From positions 124,001 to 188,000 of the forward strand of contig NW_026942923.1 in NCBI RefSeq assembly GCF_024139115.2: 64,000 bases of DNA, in the 5' to 3' direction. The position numbers and the translations under genes are program-made. The DNA is from Armigeres subalbatus (lineage: Eukaryota > Arthropoda > Insecta > Diptera > Culicidae). Positions within the stretch are counted from its first letter, which is position 1. Every line of letters starts with the position of its first letter. The notes under the pieces are model-generated. The model was not told the DNA's origin. It ran no database searches and was given only the letters and a program-made list of their open reading frames with translations. Positions 22,491 to 33,591 of this stretch are shown here, piece after piece.

Positions 22491-22670
22491 GACGAATTAA
22501 GTACCGTCCATTTAATTCCACCAGTTAATTTTCGTTATCTTTGCAGATACGTATTTAGTTGTACTTAGTACAAGACACTGAAGACGACCACACAGTTGTG
22601 GTCGAAATACGTATCTGCAAAGATAACGAAAATTAACTGGTGGAATTAAATGGACGGTACTTAATTCGTC
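22491..22670. mobile_element. MITE with perfect 66-bp inverted repeats
   Basis: 22491-22556 is the exact reverse complement of 22605-22670. The 48-bp spacer itself contains a smaller hairpin (GACCACA...TGTGGTC). It is nested in the hAT-like element. Perfect arms in a decayed neighbourhood suggest a young insertion or gene conversion between the arms. Confidence 0.85.
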
Positions 22671-22841
22671 TTAGACGGTTTAATACATTCCACTAAAAGA
22701 GCTTAATATATTTTTCTCCCGAATCAGTTCTTTACCATGACAGCTTGCGAGAAAGATCTCTAGCGGTATGCTACATATCGTATATGTATACAGAGATGAA
22801 AAGTTAGAGACCATTTCATTCTCTTTTGGATTCAATCCCTG

Positions 22842-23936
22842 GCACTAAGAGAGCGTGTTTCGACAACCTATGCGAAGGAGCCACCGCGAATCCGTGGGGT
22901 GACGCCTACAGGATAGTGATGGCTAAGACCAAAGGGAGCTCTTCACCCCCCGAACGATCCCCGGATAGGTTGGCGAGGATTATCGAGGTACTCTTCCCGT
23001 TCCTAGCCACAAGTCCCTGGCCTCCTGCACCGCAAGGAAATATGGGTGCGGCCGAAATGGTGGCTCCGGTGACGAACGAAGAGTTACTCGCAGTGGCCTA
23101 ATCCCTGGTAACGAACAAAGCTCCAGGGCCTGATGGAGTTCCGAACAGCGCTCTCAAGGTAGTCATAATAGCAAACCCGAACTTGTTCAGGCTAGCTATG
23201 CAGAGATGCCTTGATGAATGTAGATTTCCCGACAGATGAAAAAGGCAGAAAATGGTGTTGTTGCAGAAGGCCGGGAAGCGACCCATCGGCGCATAGACCA
23301 ATCTGTCTTATAGACACGACGGGCAAGTTGCTAGGGAGGATCATCCTCAACAGGCTGACCCCGTACTCAGAGTGTACGAACGGCCTGTCAAGCAATCAGT
23401 TCGGTTTTTGCAAGAGTAAGTCCACGTTGGACGCTATTAACTCGGTGGTAAAGACCGCCGAGATAGCGATCCAACAGAAAAGACGATGTATTCGATACTG
23501 TGCACTTGATTTGAAAAACGCATTCAACAGCGCAAGCTGGGATGCCTTCGCGCTCTCGTTACACCGGCTTAGCCTGCCGGTGGGCCTGTACCGGATTTTG
23601 GAAAGGTATTTTCAAAACCGTGTACTATTATACAAGATCGATGCCGATTAGAGAAGCGTTTCTATTACCGCAGGAGTTCCGCAAGGTTCAATACTGGGCC
23701 CGGTACTATGGAACTTTATGTATGACGGGGTTCTGAAGCTAAAGTTCCCTCCTGGTGTTAAGATCGTCGGCTTCGCCGATGACGTAACCTTGGAGGTCTA
23801 CGGGGAGTCAATTCCTGAGGTAGAACTGACCGCAGCACATGCGATCAGCACGATGGCGGATTGGATGAGCGCTAGAGGCCTGGAGCTCGGTCAACATAAG
23901 AGGGCGACTTCGGTTGCCAGATGGCAGTGGAAATAA
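22842..23936 (+). pseudogene. R1 LINE ORF2, reverse transcriptase part, broken
   Basis: It resumes with ACFDNLCEGATANPWGDAYR and continues with NKAPGPDGVPN, HRPICLIDTTGKLLGRI, a QFGFCKSKSTLDAI motif, AGVPQGSILGPVLWN and the catalytic box FADDV. These are RT motifs 0 to 5 of the R1 clade. Stops at 23099 and 23650 and a frameshift near 23230 disable it. Confidence 0.8.
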
Positions 23937-24001
23937 CTCTTCTAAAGGTAGGTGGACCCACCGACTGATACCTAACATATCGAGCTGGGTGGGGAGACCC
24001 C

Positions 24002-24301
24002 ATGGGGAAGTTCACTTCCATCTGGCACAATTCCTGTCAGGCCATGGCTGCTTCCGGCAGTACCTCCACAGGAGTTAAGGAAACTGCAGAGCACATACTG
24101 TTCGTAAGTCCTTGTTTCGACGTCGAAAGAAGAGCTATGCTAGACGTTTGCGGTCGGTACACAATCCCGGATACCCTTATCCAGAGGATGTTCCAAGCGG
24201 TGGAGGAGGGGAACGCAACCACTGCAACCACTCAGATTGCCTGCAGCTTGCAGAGAATCGGGCGCGCCGAGCAGCAGTTGACAAGCATGACTAACTTGTG
24301 A
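24002..24301 (+). pseudogene. R1 LINE ORF2, C-terminal zinc-binding part
   Basis: The translation contains TAEHILFVSPCFDVERR, part of the H/C-rich segment at the end of R1 ORF2, followed by a tail. The expected few hundred codons between the RT and this part are missing, so a deletion is inferred near 23940-24000. Confidence 0.65.
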
Positions 24302-24329
24302 TTGATTAGTTAGAGCGAAAACAGGCCGA

Positions 24330-24960
24330 GCGCAGGGAAATGAATGAGGGGATTGCACATGTCGAGGTAAGAGTGTCGCAGCGGGTGACAACTGCAGTCG
24401 CCACCACGAGGCATCGCAGAAGAGTGAGTGCATAGGTGTTAGCATGGACTGCATATGCCGAGGTAGGAGGGTCGTAGTGTAGAACTGTCGGTACCTATCG
24501 CTATCGACACCTCGAGGCATGGCAGAGGTGAGTAGAGTGAGCATCCAAGTCAGACTCACATGGTATGTTAAGGGCGAGCACCCAAGTCAGACTCGAATGG
24601 CATATTAAAAGTGAGAACCTAAGTAAGTCCCACATGGTGTGTCAGAGCGCGTGTCAGGAGGAGTGGCAGGGTGTGCTAGAGTGAGCACCCAAAAAGTCTC
24701 AGATTTGTGTGAATCAGGGTGACCATCCAAGTTAGTCTCACATGGCGCGTAAAGGGTGAAACCCAAGTAAGACTCACATGGTATGTAAGTGGTGAGCATC
24801 CACGTTTGACTCATATGGTGTGTCAGAAAGAGTGTCAGAATGTGTCAGAGGGTGTATTAGAGAGAGCACCCAAGTAAGACTCATACGGGATGAGTACCTG
24901 TGTGAGCGTGAATGAGCGAGTACATTAAGTTCTATGTCCATTGTACTATTTTTCAATCAT
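24330..24960 (+). repeat. 3' UTR repeats of the R1 LINE
   Basis: Degenerate units built on GAGCACCCAAGT(A/C)AGACTC and CATATGGTGTGTCAG recur about ten times with variable spacing of 35-60 bp. Repeats in the 3' untranslated region are common in mosquito R1 elements. The exact 3' end of the LINE is not clear. Confidence 0.6.
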
Positions 24961-25935
24961 CCGGCAGCATGTGGACAGTAGAAGATAACCAAAACGAGCC
25001 GTATATCGTACCTATACGGTGGTGAATTTGATTACCGATGTTGCGATGGGAGAGCAATAGGCATGTAGCCGACTCTCACCGGGCTCGAGCAATTTCGTCA
25101 GTTCGTCGAGTTTGGATGATTTTAGTAGGGAGTAGATATAGATCCTGGTTGTAAATATCCTACCAACCGCAACCATTTTGGATGACGATATGGTACCTAC
25201 ATACCGTAAGTTTTCGCATATTAACGCTTTGTTTTTTATGTCCTTTCATACACCAAAGGGTTTCAGCTTATCCTTAAAAGACGATTTTTTGATAATTTTA
25301 GATGTTTATTCTTTGCTGTGGATGCTTTGAAAGTAGTCCTATTTCGGCCAGAGATATTGGTTTGTCTTTAGAACTTAAAGGTTCACTTGCTCCCTCTTGC
25401 CCCATCTGTTCCTGCGTACTTTTACCTCCCATCCTTCAAATTTATTTAGACCTTAGACCTTGACCAAATAACGAAAACGTACTCTTACCCCACGCGCACT
25501 CTTGTCCCACTCTACTTTAACAATTAGCATTGCATACTTGGCTAACTCATGCTTTCTATAAAAGCAGACTATGTGGCAGCCATGCAGCCATTGACCGAGC
25601 TTAATGAAGAACACCTTTATGCACTACACAGGCCGCTCCTGCCTTAGTTTGAGAAAATAAAATAAAAATCTAAAACATGATCGTTCTATGTAATCTCGAA
25701 GGATGATTTGCTGACCGACCCAAAAAAAGGAAATTAGTCTTTGAGATCTAATTGTTGGATCTTCCCTGAGAAGTGTTGCATGACTGTGCTGTAATTGCAA
25801 CTAGATATTTAACATATTTAAAAATCATTCTCATCAGTGGGCCATTGGCCTTATCTAAGATAGGTACAATTTAACTGCAATCGCAAACCGAACTGGAATT
25901 GAAATTCTTCTCCACCCCATCCAACCTCCATTAGC
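24961..25935. other. No gene seen, intronic sequence
   Basis: Reading frames are short and no repeat termini can be recognised. The segment lies between the R1 LINE and the proposed first coding exon of the riboflavin transporter. Confidence 0.4.
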
Positions 25936-25939
25936 TTAC

Positions 25940-26202
25940 CTCACAATCAGACAATCACCATCGGCTGCGGCTGGCGCGTTATTCAGCGGACTGCGACTAC
26001 AGTTGGCACTAGACGAGGAATCGATGATGTTCGCACTTTTGGAACGTCGCGAATCAACTGAAAGGCCGGACTCCTCATCGAGAACGGCGGCGACGCCACC
26101 GTTGGCGAAACGCCCGTCAAGGTCCGTCCCGCCATAATGGTGGTCGTGATCGCGTGCTCCAGTTACAACCGCCGAAGTCCTATCAGCGGTACCAGTTCGC
26201 AT
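25940..26202 (-). CDS. Candidate first coding exon of the riboflavin transporter gene
   Basis: The ATG at 26202 opens 87 codons plus two bases of a Ser-, Asp- and Ala-rich sequence without membrane segments. They end at the strong donor GTGAG then GTAAGC (25939-25934). The phase-2 end matches the acceptor of the exon at 10646, giving one Ser codon across the junction and an open frame into the transporter. The product would have an extra N-terminal cytosolic tail of about 106 residues compared with starting at Met 10591. A TATA box lies 80-90 bp upstream. Base and codon use look like a host exon, unlike the transposons around it. The alternative is a first exon of another minus-strand gene. 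Confidence 0.55.
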
Positions 26203-26254
26203 GCTTCTCTACGCTGTTTGAGATTTTCGCTGAGCAAATATGTACAATGTACAT

Positions 26255-26300
26255 CTACCTCCCTGTGCAACCGGCAGCGTGTTGTTTTATATAAAACAAT
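26255..26300 (-). promoter_or_regulatory. Core promoter with TATA box for the minus-strand exon
   Basis: The 14-bp perfect palindrome GTTTTATATAAAAC at 26284-26297 contains TATATAAAA on the minus strand. A start site about 30 bp downstream would fall near 26260, leaving a short leader before the ATG at 26202. No TSS data are available; this is a sequence-based proposal. Confidence 0.5.
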
Positions 26301-26302
26301 CG

Positions 26303-26850
26303 TACGTAGTTGCTGAGTCGATGGGATTTTCGTAGACGGTCTGATACCGGCAATCGTAATTGAATGCCTATTAACGAGCAGATAAGAAGCAAGATGCTCG
26401 TTTCTTTCTATGGTGACAATATATGCTTATCACATGAACTTGTAGAGGGTTCTCTCCGTCCCAGTTTAGTATGTCTCAGATTAAATATGTTAGATATCAC
26501 GATGAGAAAAGTTCAAGGATAACATCTAATTACTGGTGATCGTGCTGTTGTATCTGTAAACAAAAAGAGATTTAATACCTTTATTATTATAAGTATTATA
26601 GATTTTACTGCAAACGGTAAAAGCTCTCAACTTCCCCTTAACACTTCAGGAGGTAATAGAGCAAGATACTTCTGTGGATTGGGATAGATATAAATCTTTT
26701 TATATGTAGGTAGTGGCATAGGCAGCAGATCATTTGCAGAAGCTTAACAAATCTACCCCTCTCCGCTGCGAGTTGCAGAGCTTATCTAAAAAAGAGTAGG
26801 ATAAAAAAAAGTTAAGACAAAACGAAGCCTGTACCCAATAAAGCATGGTT
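26303..26850. other. Intergenic sequence, nothing recognised
   Basis: It is AT-rich with no open frame of interest. It should contain upstream regulatory sequence of the gene starting at 26202, but no specific site can be supported. Confidence 0.4.
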
Positions 26851-26854
26851 TAGG

Positions 26855-27025
26855 GACAGCAGGGACTATGTCCAAGGGCTTGACGATCCCTCCCCAGACC
26901 ATCTGCGAGTTGTGGGGCTCGCCTAGGATGCTGTAGGGTTTGACAGTGGGCCCTGTTAAATTCCTATAAAAAGCTGCATGTATCCGCAAGTAGGCCCCAC
27001 CAAAGCGACTGTGTGCCGCTCAAAG
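26855..27025 (+). repeat. Second copy of the dispersed repeat at 13088
   Basis: It shares CAGCAGGGACTATGTCCAAG, AAAAAGCTGCATGTATCCGC and GTGTGCCGCTCAAAGC with 13095-13280, in the same orientation and with about one mismatch per six bases. Confidence 0.6.
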
Positions 27026-27157
27026 CAAACAAGCCCAAGTCCTGGTGTCAGGTGGGACACAAAACAGATCTGACACGACGGTGCTCCGACGAGACAGGAG
27101 CTTTGCCCAATAAGCCGCCTGGAAAACCAATCATTACGAGCAATATAAGAGATAATA

Positions 27158-28038
27158 CACACTTAGAATATTTTACAGTATACGGTAATTTTTTACCGAA
27201 CTTTCAACAGCTGAACGTACGGTAATCAGTTCGGTAAATGAAACAATTACAGATCGTTCGGTACTTTTATTTTGCGATGATCTGTCAAAAACTACCGTAC
27301 AGTTCGGTAATATGAAAAGTGAAATTACCGAACGTTTCGGTTCTCTTTTCTTTTTGAATTAGTTAAAATATATGTATTTTTTATGCTTTCAAAAGTTATC
27401 AAATAAAACAAACTTGTAATTTCAAAACATGATTTTTTTAATTGTTGTCTTTATTTATCATTTAATGTAATAAGAATCAAGCACGGCTTCTGTATAGGGA
27501 ACAACCAAAACACATTTCACGCCATTGAGCTTGGAAAGAATATTTTTGCTTGCGTGTAAATAGGTTGAAAAAATGTAGAAGACGCATAACTTTTGTAGAA
27601 GAACTGCATTGCCAAAATAAGAAACTGAAAAATACAATTGTATTGATGAACGAATTAAACGATCAAGAACGAAATATACCGATAAAAGTGGTCGACTGTT
27701 CTTAATGTTTCGAAGCAACCTCTAGCTTCTGATTGAACAAAAATGATTTTGACAATTTGACAGATTAGCACTTTACCGAAATTCTGTAATACCTAATTGG
27801 CTTTGCAGTATGTTCGGTACAAAATTTACCATGTACGGCAATACTTCGATTTTACAGTACGAACTGTAAGTATAATACCGAACTCTGTCAAATCATTTTG
27901 AAATTACAATTTGTTCGGCAAAATGTTACCGATTTCCGGTAAAATTATTCTCGTTAACCGAACATACTGTAATTTTTTGTGTTTACCGTAGTTTTTCGTC
28001 AAAACAATTACCGAACAGCGAAATCTATTTTAAGTGTG
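27158..28038. mobile_element. Non-autonomous DNA transposon with TA target duplication (881 bp)
   Basis: The tips CACACTTAGAATATTTTACAG (left) and the complement of CTATTTTAAGTGTG (right) are inverted, with TA on each outer side (27156-27157 and 28039-28040). Both subterminal regions are dense in (T)TACCGAAC and GTTCGGTA words. It has no coding capacity. The TA duplication suggests a Tc1/mariner-type transposase acted on it. Confidence 0.7.
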
Positions 28039-28059
28039 TACGACTCGACATAATCGGCA

Positions 28060-28533
28060 AAGACCTAGGCGACCAATAAAGGATCACGATTGGAAGCTTG
28101 GAACATGGAACTGCAAGTCGCTAGGTTTCGCAGGTTGCGACAGGATGATCTACGATGAATTACATCCCCGCAACTTCGACGTCGTGGCGCTGCAAGAGAT
28201 TTCCTGGACAGGACAGATAGTGTGAAAAGCAGGCATCGAGTGGCTACCTTCTACCAAAGCTGTGACACCACCAACGAGCTGGGAACCGGCTTCATAGTGC
28301 TGGATAAGATGCGCCAACGTGTGATTGGGTGGCAGCCAATCAACGCAAGGATGTGCAAGCTGAGGATGAAAGGCCGTTTCTTCAACTATAGCATCATCAA
28401 CATGCACTGCCCACACGAAGGGAGACCCGACGACGAGAAAGAAGCGTTCTACACACAGCTGGAGCAGACATACGATGGATGCCTACTGCGGGACGTCAAA
28501 ATCGTCATCGGCGACATGACATGAACGTACAGG
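28060..28533 (+). pseudogene. RTE endonuclease, first part, frameshifted
   Basis: It reads KLGTWNCKSLGF and FDVVALQEISWTG, the N-terminal motifs of the apurinic-type endonuclease, to a stop at 28225. In another frame it continues with TNELGTGFIV, NYSIINMHCPHEGR and DVKIVIGDM up to the MITE. The one-base shift near 28222 and the MITE insertion make it non-functional. Confidence 0.8.
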
Positions 28534-28926
28534 CAGGGTTGGGAAAAATCAAATTTTCGAAAAATCGGGAATGATCAAACTCAACCGCAATTTTACATTT
28601 AAATTATCAAGTGATTAAAACTCGCCAGCGATTAAGAATCGTTTGAAAATCGTATCTTGTTTTGAAGAGTTTACCGTTAAATTTTGAACTCTTTTTCCTC
28701 ACTAGCATGAAGCTATAACGTCAAATAGAAGATATAACGGGACTGTTAACAATTAGCTATTATTAGTGAAGATTAATGATTGAATGAAAATTCTGTGTTT
28801 ATTATCGTTTGAGTACAAAATTTGAGAAGTTGTCGCCGGTGTCAACTCGCCTGCTGTTTTCACGTGAGAAGTTTTCACATGAAAATTGCAATCATGGTCG
28901 TCTGATAATGATTAAGCACAACACTG
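28534..28926 (+). mobile_element. hAT-like MITE with perfect 8-bp target duplication
   Basis: It starts CAGGGTTGGG and ends CACAACACTG. Both sides carry the duplication CGTACAGG (28526-28533 and 28927-28934). The disrupted RTE codons read on correctly (NVQVGR) on the far side. The interior is AT-rich and non-coding. Confidence 0.85.
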
Positions 28927-29362
28927 CGTACAGGTAGGAAGGAAGGAAATGTGTTGACCGGTCATCGGACAGGATAGACTGCACACCGTAGTGATAACGG
29001 GCAACGATGCATAAACTTTGCAGCCTCCCGCGGAATGGTAGTTCGAAGCACCTTCTTTCCCCGCAAAAATATACAAAAAGGTCACATGGAGAACACCTAA
29101 CCAAGAAACGGAAAACCAAATCGACCGCGTTCTAATCGACGGTAAATTCTTCTCCGACATCACGAACGTCCGCACTTACCGCAGTGCGAATATTGAATCC
29201 GACCACTACCTCGTTGCAGTATGCTTGCGCTCAAAGCTCTTGACGGTGTACAACACGCGTCGAAGTCGGACGCCGCGGCTAAACATTGAGCGGCTACAAG
29301 ACGGTAGACTAGCCCAATACTACACGCAGCAGCTGGAAGTGGCACTCCCAACGGAAGAGCAG
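28927..29362 (+). pseudogene. RTE endonuclease, second part
   Basis: It continues with frames reading KENQIDRVLIDGKFFSDI, RSANIESDHYLVAV and RRLNIERLQDGRLAQYY-like sequence, the C-terminal half of the RTE endonuclease (SDH motif) and the following linker. Frames are shifted at least once. The RTE homology stops near 29362, where LTR-element sequence begins. Confidence 0.75.
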
Positions 29363-29621
29363 TACTTGCCATTTACTACATAATTCATATATTCAATTGC
29401 TTTGAAACCATCGAAGTAGGCCTAATGTAAACCACTACATTTCCCTAGCAGCACTCATATTCCACATAGGTTACTGCAACTCATATATGACCGGATTCAG
29501 TCACAATCAAGTTGCTGCAACCATTTTTGTCTGACTGGTGCTGCTCGGGTTAGAGTCACATCATCAGCAATCACAGCAATCGTGGATTGTGTCGTCCGTC
29601 ATATTCAGTGAACAAACAGTG

Positions 29622-29675
29622 CGATAAGACGTTTCAAGTGGCTCCCGCTTGTCAACAGTCAGGACGAACTCCACA
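29622..29675 (+). repeat. End of an outer LTR (left copy)
   Basis: GATAAGACGT...GAACTCCACA is repeated at 35696-35749 with three C/T differences over 54 bp. After the CCACA end comes TTTGGCGATCCTGC, which looks like a primer-binding site of a Ty3-type element. Only the last 54 bp of the two LTRs can be matched by eye. Confidence 0.55.
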
Positions 29676-29829
29676 TTTGGCGATCCTGCTCGATTTTTAG
29701 CCTTTTAAAAAAAAAGTAGTATTGAGCAAGCGGGAGCACCCATAAAAGAAATTGAATTGTTTGAGCAAGTGGAAGTGATGTGGTCGAATACTTGGACATT
29801 GGGTGAGTAATTTTTTTCTTTTAATACAG

Positions 29830-30055
29830 AAAAGACAGAATCACCGTCTTCGACCAGAGGTCGCACAGACTGAACACTTAAAATCTAGCATGAGACAACG
29901 GACAAGGACATTTTTACACAACACCCAGTGGACCAGTGGAGAACTTTCCGCTTTACGAAAAGTTTTCTCCTTACCGGGGCGGGAATCGAACCCACACTCC
30001 ACAGCACATGCGTTTAGACGAATGACGTCGCTAACCGCACGGCCACGAAGCCCCC
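29830..30055 (-). mobile_element. tRNA-derived SINE, minus strand
   Basis: On the minus strand it starts GGGGCTTCGTGGCCGTGCGG with a Pol III A box (TGGCCGTGCGG, 30046-30036), followed by a B box (GGTTCGATTCC, near 29992-29982). About 150 bp of tRNA-unrelated body follows. It differs from the Feilai-type SINEs elsewhere in the window. Confidence 0.7.
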
Positions 30056-30434
30056 AAATTTTAGAAAATGAATTAAAACTGGACCTGTTATTTTCTGCAG
30101 ATTTGAACCACTAAGGAATCACGAGATTCAATTATTTTTCAATTGTTTTGGTGTATGAATGCGTCATTTTATGTACGGATCAATCCATTTTGCGTTGCGG
30201 CGCCTTCCTTAGCAGCAGCATAGTAGTTTCATTTAATGGAAACAAGTTTCAAACATGAAGAAAACCCTGCTGGAGAAGCCAGTGAGTTTGTTCTATTTTA
30301 CCTCAGATACAAACTAGAATGGAGTTCGAGGATTTGCAACGAGACTGAATAACTACTGATTTCACTCTAAAAGTGATTTGAAATCGTTGGTCCATTTGAG
30401 AGCTGTAAAAATGGTATTGAAATGGAATTAATTC

Positions 30435-30680
30435 TGTGAGGTGCATACAAGACTTACACTCTTGCAGCGTCCTACTCCTCGCGCATGATGGATAATGACG
30501 ATGATGACAGATTGATTGTATCAGCGTCATTGCACTGCTTCGTCAACACTCCAGTACGACCAAGCTTCAAAGGAGCATCAGCACCCTCGGGTCAGTTCAC
30601 ATCCTGACAGCAGTAAAGATACTTGGTAATCAAGAGCTGTTCCATGTTGAGTGATTCCTCACACTAGTTGAACATTCACA
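30435..30680 (+). repeat. 5' LTR of the LARD-like element (246 bp)
   Basis: It starts TGTGAGGTGCATAC and ends TTGAACATTCACA. It is identical to 35050-35295 except for one A/G difference near the end. Confidence 0.92.
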
Positions 30681-30819
30681 TTGGCGACGGTGATAGGACG
30701 AAAAAAAAGCAGTATAGTAAACAAACCAGGAGGAATCACTCAATATGGGAAATCAAAGTGTTTATTCTGGAGTGCAAGAAGAAGGAAACCAAACAGGTAA
30801 ACAAAACTTTTTTTCGCGT

Positions 30820-31310
30820 TTTACATACGGCGCGTATTGAAAACCGCCGCAAAAAGGTAATGAAAACCACCGGCGTGTAAAGAAAACCGCTGAAAAGGAT
30901 GGCGAGTAATGTAAACCGCCAAGGGAAAAAGGCATGTATTGAAAACTGCCATAAAAAACAATGGTGTGTAAAGGAGACCGCCAGTTATAAAAATTGAACC
31001 CGTAGAAAGAATCATATTTTCTCAGCCACAGGGGCAAAAGATGGCGAGTAATGAACACCGCCAAGACAATAGCTGATGATTATTAGAAAAACGCCAAGTG
31101 TAAAAAAGCGAGCAAATATTTCGCAGGGAAAATATGACGTGTAACGAAAACCGTTAAAGGAAAAAAAATGTAAATATAAAATAGCCATACAAAAAAATGG
31201 TGGGTAATGTAAACCGTCGGTTAAAAGAATCAGCGTGTGAAGAACACCGGAGGGAAAATATGGCGTGTAATGAAAACAGTAATGTAACAACTTATATTGA
31301 AAATAACCGC
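30820..31310 (+). repeat. Degenerate short tandem repeats inside the LARD-like element
   Basis: Units of roughly 35-45 bp built on GTGTAATGAAAACCGCCA and GGAAAAA(T)GGC recur about a dozen times with many changes. The open frames on the minus strand here only reflect the repeats. Confidence 0.55.
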
Positions 31311-32849
31311 ATAAAAAAATTAGCCTCTGGAAGAATATTTTAAATAAATCGTAACCATAGAGGAACGACGACAGTATTGTTGTTACCGCCGTGGAGAAAT
31401 ATGGCTAAGCACTGCAGAAAAAGATCTTAAAGATTATTATACACGTAGGACTCCGAAAACCTTGAAAGCAAGACGTAAGATTGTCAATTCAGATATGGCA
31501 AGTTGGATTCTCGGCCCGTTTGAGCGGGAAACATTTTCAAATTTCTGAGCAAAATGCATACATTATGTTTGCCACACAAGATTCATATTCATATTTATGC
31601 AATGGCAGGTATAGAAAGCTTTCCAAGAATAGCTGTGCAGATATTGAGCAGTTTAACGAGAATTGGAAAGAACATGAAGAAAAATGAGACGTTTTGAAAG
31701 ATACGCCGGGATGTGTTGAAGATGTTGTCAATTGAGAATTGCGTAGAAGCGAATTGAATTGAAGCGAATTGAAACATACTTCAGAAAGATGTCAAACATC
31801 ATGTTATGTAATTTGTGAATGAGCCCTAAGCAGAAACATGAACAGCATAACCTTACAATTCATAATTGATGCTCCGTGGTTATTAGAAACTGCGTTAGAG
31901 ACAGTTAGAGAAGAAATAGAACGAACTATCAATTCTAAAAGTACAAAAATCGGTAATATTTGATTTATCAACCCAATGACGGCACCGGCCAAGTCCTTAC
32001 GATTTTTAAGGAAGAGAAGTAACATTTGTTCGTCTAGCGTTGTGACTAGATTACCGTGTATATTGTGCGTTCACTCGCTAAATGGATGCGGATGCGATTG
32101 TAGAATAAACGTAAACGATAAGACAAAAAAGAGATACTTTATTTTGGATACCGTGTGATGAATTAAAAACTTTTACACATGTTTATATAGTACATGTAGG
32201 CGAGAGAGGGAAGAAAAAGTTAAATCAACGAATTAGAGATGTGATCCAATGACGCAAATCGTTCGTCTTGGAAACCACATACTTTTAGCAGATTTCTTCA
32301 AGAGCGTGAGTTAGAAGACCAATAACGAGTATAAGAATAAAGCAAGGTAGAGGTATTTTGCTTAATAATGCTGGAGAATCGACTTAAGTTTCAGCTCCGT
32401 ACAAATATTATTACGTCAGATTTAGACTTTTGGAAATTGTATTAGAAACATAAATTGTATAAACACATTGAAGATGATATAGTCCACAAAGAAGATGATA
32501 TAGTCCATGCACGGTGCTAGTGCATGCCGTAATTTTTACGACGAAGTAGTAGTTCAAACGTAGGCCTGTTCCGAAGCATACGTGACTGCACGTTCAAGTC
32601 TATTTGTTCCAGCATAAATCAAAAATTAATTCGTCCCTGAAGAGTATCAACGATCATAACGGCATTATCGGCATCTCTCCTTGGGCGATGTAGCTCCAGG
32701 TTTATCAACTGGCATTGGCTTCAAAACCAAGTGGGCATCGAAGGAAATAGCGTTGAATTGCGATTCTATTCCTTTAGTGCCGTTGTTGTAAGTTGCACTT
32801 CAGACAACAGAACAATACACTAGAGTGGAGCGCACCAGAGAGCAATAGA

Positions 32850-33565
32850 GAAATTTTAAACAGTATACATATATTGGTAAAATTCTTTGCAATTCTGAAG
32901 ATAAATCTCAGAGTATTTCGTATAAGGCATAATCACCGGTGACCCAAGCCCTACCAAGTAAATCCCAGAGTGCTTGTCGATGCTTTGTCCGATGATGAAC
33001 GGGATATGCTGCTTGAACATTAGTTGCGAGTCTATGATGACGCCAGGGTCCTTCGCATGGCTCACTCGCTCTATTTATTTGCCGAGAAGGCAATCTTTAT
33101 AAACTATGGGTTGAAAACGTTATGGCAGAGCGCTTGGTCAGGTTTACTACTATTTAGTTCAGAGAGCACCAATTAGCAATCAAGTTGAAGTTGTAAAAGC
33201 TGACAATCATCAACGCAATAATGTATTGCCGAACATATTTTAAGATCATCTGCGTAAGACAACCGAGTTCTCTTGATAACCAATCGATAACACCATTGAA
33301 ATAGATTAGGAAGATCAGTTGTCCTAGATGACTCCCTTATGGTATAACGGATAGTGCATGAAAACTTTAAGATATGCATTCCCCTATAACTACCATCAGA
33401 TGCCGGTCTGAGAGATGCGATTGGAACCAGTTCAGGAGACAGCCGCTAACTACGAATAGGTTCATCTTTGCAATAGCTAATGAGTAATTCATCTTATCAA
33501 AGGCTGCAGATAGGTCTGAGCCTGTCCTGTCAGACTGTTGGTAACGTGAGACGTAAGACACAATA
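32850..33565 (-). pseudogene. CR1/Jockey-like LINE reverse transcriptase relic
   Basis: On the minus strand the pieces read in RT order. SAAFDKMNYSLAIAK and LLNWFQSHLSDRHLMV (33561-33367) come first, then LSYADDLKIC with the catalytic box (33379-33173). KDPGVIIDSQLMFKQHI (33065-32856) is last. Frames differ between pieces and stops are present. It is an old LINE fragment carried within the LARD-like element. Confidence 0.65.
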
Positions 33566-33591
33566 AATTTAGGAAAGTAGAGCGTCTGTCT

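Larger units (their letters stand above)
22109..22841 (+). mobile_element. hAT-like non-autonomous element with 8-bp target duplication
   Basis: It starts CAGGGTTTG and ends with CAATCCCTG, a short imperfect terminal inverted repeat. The flanks are GCAGTAAG (22101-22108) and GCACTAAG (22842-22849), an 8-bp duplication with one change. Taking one copy of the duplication, the R1 ORF2 frame is restored across the insertion. Two smaller hairpin elements are nested inside it. Confidence 0.8.
20690..24960 (+). mobile_element. R1-clade LINE, decayed and interrupted
   Basis: It has ORF1 with zinc knuckles, ORF2 with endonuclease and RT parts, a C-terminal zinc region and a repeat-rich 3' UTR, in R1 order. 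It is broken by stops and frameshifts, by a 733-bp hAT-like insertion (22109-22841) and by a deletion around 23935-24000. The 5' boundary is approximate. It lies in the proposed SLC52A intron, antisense to the gene. Confidence 0.8.

Noticed and set aside
29982..30055. Functional tRNA gene
   Set aside because: A and B boxes are present, but no cloverleaf with a normal anticodon arm can be drawn by eye and a SINE body follows.
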